33,197 nt of DNA from Enterococcus nangangensis (lineage in GTDB: Bacteria > Bacillota > Bacilli > Lactobacillales > Enterococcaceae), in assembly GCF_005405245.1 (NCBI RefSeq), contig NZ_BJDR01000024.1:1-33197 (forward strand). The letters run 5' to 3'. The notes under the pieces are model-generated. The model made no database searches. It saw nothing but the letters and a program-made list of their open reading frames with translations, and had not been told where the DNA came from. Numbering within the stretch: the stretch's first letter is position 1; every line of letters begins with the position of its first letter. The position numbers and the translations under genes were made by a program. This document shows positions 29,604 through 33,197 of this stretch, in pieces.

Positions 29604-30340
29604 TTATACGATAGAGTACAGCTCCAGTAACTCTTTTTCTTTTATTGCTATCCCAACTTTTTCTAGATTAGGAACTTGCTTTATATATAGCTGATGAAGC
29701 AAAATTTTACGTTCGTCGTTTTCTCCATAATGGACACAACGATGACAAGTTGGACAAAGACAAGCAATGTTGGAAACAGTATCGATACTGTTTCCAACAT
29801 TGCTTGATATGCGATCGGGATAAGATGATGGGCTTCAACATAATTTCGATGTGTTGTTCGTGAGGTGAAAGTTTGATGGTTGTTGTTAATTTGGCAACTA
29901 TAATTTGCTAAAACTATTGCAGTAGCACCTACTTGTGGGTTTCTAGCATATCTTGTAGTGCTACCAGTTACTAGTTTTGCGGGGGAACTAAAGTGATTAG
30001 CAGGATTTGTGGCAATCCATTGATTAATGTCGTTTTCATAATTCGCGTCATCCAACGTATTTTTCAAATCAGCCGATTCTGAAATAAATTTAATGTAATT
30101 GGATACGGCAGAAGAGTACATTCTTTTAGGATCGTGTTCCATTTGCTTTTCCATTAAGCGGACATCATTTAGTAACTGAGCTAAGTCAGTACTTTTGGTT
30201 AAAGTGTAAAAACTGATGCCTAAGTCTTTTACAATTTTATTGTGAGCCTGGGTGGCATACTTAGCTATTGAACTTTGAGAAAGCCCTCGACGCGATAGCC
30301 ATTGTTTAAACAGTTCTTGCTTATTATCGTTTACAGTCAT
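29604..30340 (-). pseudogene. HNH endonuclease, frameshifted
   Basis: The N-terminal frame (30340 leftward) carries a helical domain and then the start of an HNH domain: YARNPQVGATA, C149 (YSCQ), TF, and YVEAHHLIP at 168-175. It then runs out of register and ends after 219 aa in a nonsense tail. Another frame continues the domain from about 29783: DTVSNIACLCPTCHRCVHYG and an ordinary C-terminus to TAA at 29606-29604. Joined, the two parts make a full HNH protein with CPTCH as the second zinc pair. The shift needs one added base (or two removed) and falls in a perfect palindrome at 29761-29806. AAGGAAG lies before the ATG. The gene is probably inactive unless the site reverts. Confidence 0.85.
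29761..29806. repeat. Perfect 46-bp palindrome without a loop, at the frameshift
   Basis: Two 23-bp arms, beginning CAAGCAATGTTGGAAACAGT and ending ACTGTTTCCAACATTGCTTG, are exact reverse complements with no spacer (axis between 29783 and 29784). It lies inside the HNH domain code. On the coding strand the second arm encodes DTVSNIACL in the right frame. The first arm is where the reading frame is lost. Confidence 0.95.
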
Positions 30341-30476
30341 AAAGTCACTTCCTTAAAAAGCGCGTATCATTGAGTTGTTGATTTTAGAAAAATTAATGCA
30401 GAACAGCAATTGAGTAGTTAACACGTTGATTTAGAAATTGAAAACGAATAAAAATTGCAACAAGGAGAACACTATT

Positions 30477-32390
30477 ATGGATTATTATAAAGAATACCAA
30501 AGTTTAGCACAAAACATTTTTGAATATTTGTCCAGCAAATATAATGTTAAAAAGGGTGCCTATTCAGTAAAAAGCTTTTCAAATTTAGCGTATTCGTTAG
30601 GAAATAGCTATAAGCGTATTTCTTATTATGACACAGATCAATTAATTAATGTTCATAAAAAACTTAGAGGAATTGAATCAGGAGAAGTTGTTACAAGTAC
30701 AGAAATAGAAAATTTAGAAAAATTATTTGAGCACTTTAAAACTCTTGATAGAAATAGTCAAAAAGCAACAAGTTCATTAGAAATTATGTTTAAAAAGTTA
30801 TCTGTGCAATCCAAAGAAGCAATCATTAATGAAAACGAATTCGATAATTTTAAAACCTATCTTCATGTTGAAAGAAAAATAGAACGTGAATTTGAAAAAA
30901 AGCTTAATGAACTTATTTTATCAAAGGGGAAAAAAATTCTTTTTCTTATTGGAAATGTTGGAGACGGTAAGAGCCATATTTTATCTTATATGAAAAAGAA
31001 ATATGAAAAAGAAATAGAGCAGAAAAACATAAAAATTCATAACGATGCTACGGAAACGAACTCACCTAAAAATACTGCTTTAGAAACCATGAAACAAATA
31101 TTAACGCCTTTTTCAGACGACGATATTGACTTTGGAAATGATAAATTAGTTGTAGCAATTAATTTGGGTGTTTTAACTAATTTAAAAAATTATTTGAAAT
31201 CTAACGGAAATTTTTCGAAAGTAGTGGAATTTTTAGGAGAATCTGAAGCTTTTTTTAATGTAAAATCTATCTCAAAAAAAGAATCTTTAAATTTTAGTGT
31301 AGTTTCATTCATGGAAGTGAATAATTTTGAAATCGTCGATGGTAAAATTAAAAATTCGTTTTATAGAGATATTATGGAAAAAATTTATTCTAAAGATTTA
31401 AAAAATCCGTTCTATAGTGCCTATTTGGAAGACAAAAAAAGAGGAATGACTAAAATTATTCACGACAATTATGAATACTTGCTTAGAGAAGATATCAAAC
31501 AGGCGATTGTTTATCTTCTTGTTAGAGCAGAAATAGAGTATAAAGTGATTTTATCTGCTAGAACGATACTAAACTTCTTTTTCGATATTACAGTTGATCG
31601 TGATGAAAATAGTAATACAAAATCATTTTTACCATATTTGCTCTTTGATAATAGAGATAGATCAGATATTTTAAAAGTAATTGGCGAAATGGATCCAAGT
31701 GGTAATCAAACAAGAACAATTGATGAATATTCAATCTCTTTATATCATGCAACAGATAAATTACGAACTGTAACAAAACTACTTGGAGAAGATGGAAAAA
31801 TATTTTACAAAATTTTTCTTGGATTCCAGGAAAAGCAAGAGAAAATCAGTGAGTTTATTAATACCTTTTTGAGATTAAAGTTTTTAATGAATTACAAGAG
31901 CAAAATATTTAACAATAAAAATTTTGCTGATTATTTAATGCTGTATTCTAAAATTGTATCAGGTGAAAAACCAGGTGAAATTTATGATTTAGTCTATAAT
32001 TCGTTCAAAATTTGGAATGGTGAGTCTGCAGAACAACGATGTGTTATTAAGAATCCTGAAAGTAATCAATTGAAGATTTTGGTAGAAGTAGATTTACAGC
32101 CACATTCACAAGCTGTTCAAGGAACAAATATAGTTGTTTCATTTTCTTCAATGGGAATTGAATATAAAGTTTTAATTGATTACAAAGCATACGAACTTCT
32201 TATTAAATTAAATAAAGGATACTTCTTAAAAGATGAAGATATTCGTTTAGCAACTAATTTTAATCGTTTTGTCAAAGAAATTATTGATAAGAACGAAAGC
32301 TTAAATCGCACGATAATCTTAGAGACTGATTCAATGAATGAGTATGAATTAAGTAGTTTTGGGGATAAAATTAAATTAGATAGAAGGTAA
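30477..32390 (+). CDS. dptF: DptF-like NTPase of phosphorothioate-dependent restriction
   Basis: A protein of 637 aa that I recognise as DptF-like. The Walker A loop GNVGDGKSH lies at about residues 159-167, followed by HNDATETNSPKNTALETM and by VVAINLGVLTNLKNYL, a set of motifs I associate with DptF. DptF acts with DptG and DptH to restrict DNA that lacks phosphorothioate marks made by DndBCDE. ATG 30477 is preceded by AAGGAG; an in-frame ATG at 30438 lies upstream of that site. dptG follows after 6 nt. The gene is much more AT-rich than the region before 28,900, which suggests transfer. No dnd modification gene is in the window. Confidence 0.8.
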   Translation: MDYYKEYQSLAQNIFEYLSSKYNVKKGAYSVKSFSNLAYSLGNSYKRISYYDTDQLINVHKKLRGIESGEVVTSTEIENLEKLFEHFKTLDRNSQKATSSLEIMFKKLSVQSKEAIINENEFDNFKTYLHVERKIEREFEKKLNELILSKGKKILFLIGNVGDGKSHILSYMKKKYEKEIEQKNIKIHNDATETNSPKNTALETMKQILTPFSDDDIDFGNDKLVVAINLGVLTNLKNYLKSNGNFSKVVEFLGESEAFFNVKSISKKESLNFSVVSFMEVNNFEIVDGKIKNSFYRDIMEKIYSKDLKNPFYSAYLEDKKRGMTKIIHDNYEYLLREDIKQAIVYLLVRAEIEYKVILSARTILNFFFDITVDRDENSNTKSFLPYLLFDNRDRSDILKVIGEMDPSGNQTRTIDEYSISLYHATDKLRTVTKLLGEDGKIFYKIFLGFQEKQEKISEFINTFLRLKFLMNYKSKIFNNKNFADYLMLYSKIVSGEKPGEIYDLVYNSFKIWNGESAEQRCVIKNPESNQLKILVEVDLQPHSQAVQGTNIVVSFSSMGIEYKVLIDYKAYELLIKLNKGYFLKDEDIRLATNFNRFVKEIIDKNESLNRTIILETDSMNEYELSSFGDKIKLDRR

Positions 32391-32396
32391 ATAATT

Positions 32397-33125
32397 ATGT
32401 CTGAAGCTGTAACTGAATTAGTAAAGTTACTAAATATGAATGAAGGAAAAAAAATTAGAGCTAATCATAATTTAAATGGAAATCGTTTGTTTCCTTTTCA
32501 TACGAGAAATCCAGAACGAGTTAAATTTACTGATAATTTTGATGAAATTGTAGGAATAATTGCCAGATGTTCACTCAATAAAAAAGCTATATTAGATGAT
32601 TTTAGTGAAGAACATATAGATAAAATTAAACAAAAATTACAGACTACAGTTTCTGAGAATGAAATAAAGCGATTATTTTCGATAGATTTTGATACAGTAA
32701 GGATTCCCTTATTAATTCAATACATTCCAGTTTTAAAAAATAATAAAACTCAAATAGATGAATCACGAGGAAAAAAGTTATTAGGAAGGTATATAACCAA
32801 GCTATTAAGACTAGATAAAAACGAAAAATGGAAAGAGTTTATAAATACGAAATTTGAATCAGACTTATATGAAAAAATATACGTTGATTGTTTACCTGAA
32901 ATAGAGCAAGACTTTAATGATGAAGCTGAAAAAAGATTTGTTTTTTTTGATCAAGAAGAAATTGTAGCGAAATTTAATAACGATTTAGAGCAATTAATTT
33001 CGAATAGTCACTTTTCAATTGACAAGCTTAGTTTGTTAATTAGTTACTATTTTTTTTACTACGTAAATCAACAAACTTATAATTTACTTAATGATAAAAG
33101 AAAACAAAAGAAAATGTTTTTTTGA
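32397..33125 (+). pseudogene. dptG: DptG-like protein, 3' end removed by an insertion sequence
   Basis: The reading frame encodes 242 aa that fit the N-terminal half of DptG-type proteins (as I recall about 400 aa or more): LNGNRLFPFHTRNPERVKF near the start and LISYYFFYYVNQQTYNL near the end. It then stops abruptly at MFF followed by TGA. The last two bases of that stop codon are the first two bases of an IS256-type terminal repeat (33124), so the stop is created by the insertion. GAAGG lies before the ATG, and dptF overlaps no base but is only 6 nt away. The rest of dptG and dptH are expected beyond the element, if they remain. Confidence 0.75.
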
Positions 33126-33197
33126 TAAAGTCCATATAATTGTGTAAAAAGAAAAGGCCATATGAGTGCCTGATACGGTACAATGTTTTTAACCACA
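33124..33197 (+). mobile_element. Left end of an IS256-family element (incomplete in window)
   Basis: From 33124 the sequence GATAAAGTCCATATAATTGT and what follows match, from memory, the left terminal repeat of IS256 (GATAAAGTCCGTATAATTGT) with one base different. The later pieces AAGGCCATAT and CGGTACAATGTTTTTAAC also match the IS256 leader before its transposase. The transposase gene should lie to the right on the plus strand. The base before the repeat is the end of a T-run in dptG, so a target duplication of about 8 bp would be T-rich. Confidence 0.8.

Overview
The window looks like a low-GC Gram-positive chromosome of the order Lactobacillales, most probably Enterococcus or a close relative. 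RpoB, RpoC, PurR, Veg and IspE read like enterococcal proteins as I remember them. The order rpoB-rpoC, comC-like, veg, ispE, adcACB, purR also fits that group. I did not run any search, and the species is not determined.

Layout. Positions 1-7776 hold the RNA polymerase operon: a strong promoter, a leader of about 230 nt, rpoB, an intercistronic hairpin, rpoC and a terminator. Positions 7777-8220 hold no ordinary gene. They carry what looks like a type I toxin-antitoxin locus: a 30-aa membrane peptide, an overlapping 20-aa leader ORF, and a consensus promoter on the opposite strand. Positions 8219-9577 (minus strand) are a comC-like prepilin peptidase and a hypothetical gene. Positions 9671-16842 are housekeeping: veg, ispE, a zinc importer adcACB behind a Zur-like box, a membrane-anchored NagZ-like GH3 protein (minus strand), purR behind a PurBox, and an RpiR/SIS regulator.

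Positions 16871-28536 form a catabolic island for beta-glucosides or beta-gluco-oligosaccharides. It has a GH1 6-phospho-beta-glucosidase, an intracellular GH5, a LacI-type regulator, an LplB/LplC/solute-binding ABC importer without its ATPase, a DUF624 membrane protein, a ROK kinase and an intracellular GH3 beta-glucosidase. No PTS gene is present, and the ROK kinase lacks the cysteine zinc motif of glucokinases. My reading is that unphosphorylated oligosaccharides enter by the ABC importer and are trimmed by GH3 and GH5. Disaccharides are then phosphorylated in the cytoplasm by a BglK-like ROK kinase and split by GH1. A matching palindrome lies before lacI and before the ABC genes, and CcpA-type cre sites lie before GH1 and lacI.

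Positions 28582-33197 become clearly more AT-rich after about 28,900 and look like a decaying defence island. They hold a hypothetical coiled-coil protein, an HNH endonuclease broken by a frameshift at a perfect 46-bp palindrome, a DptF-like NTPase of phosphorothioate-dependent restriction, and a DptG-like gene cut off by the end of an IS256-family element that runs out of the window.

No tRNA, rRNA, CRISPR array or complete insertion sequence was seen.
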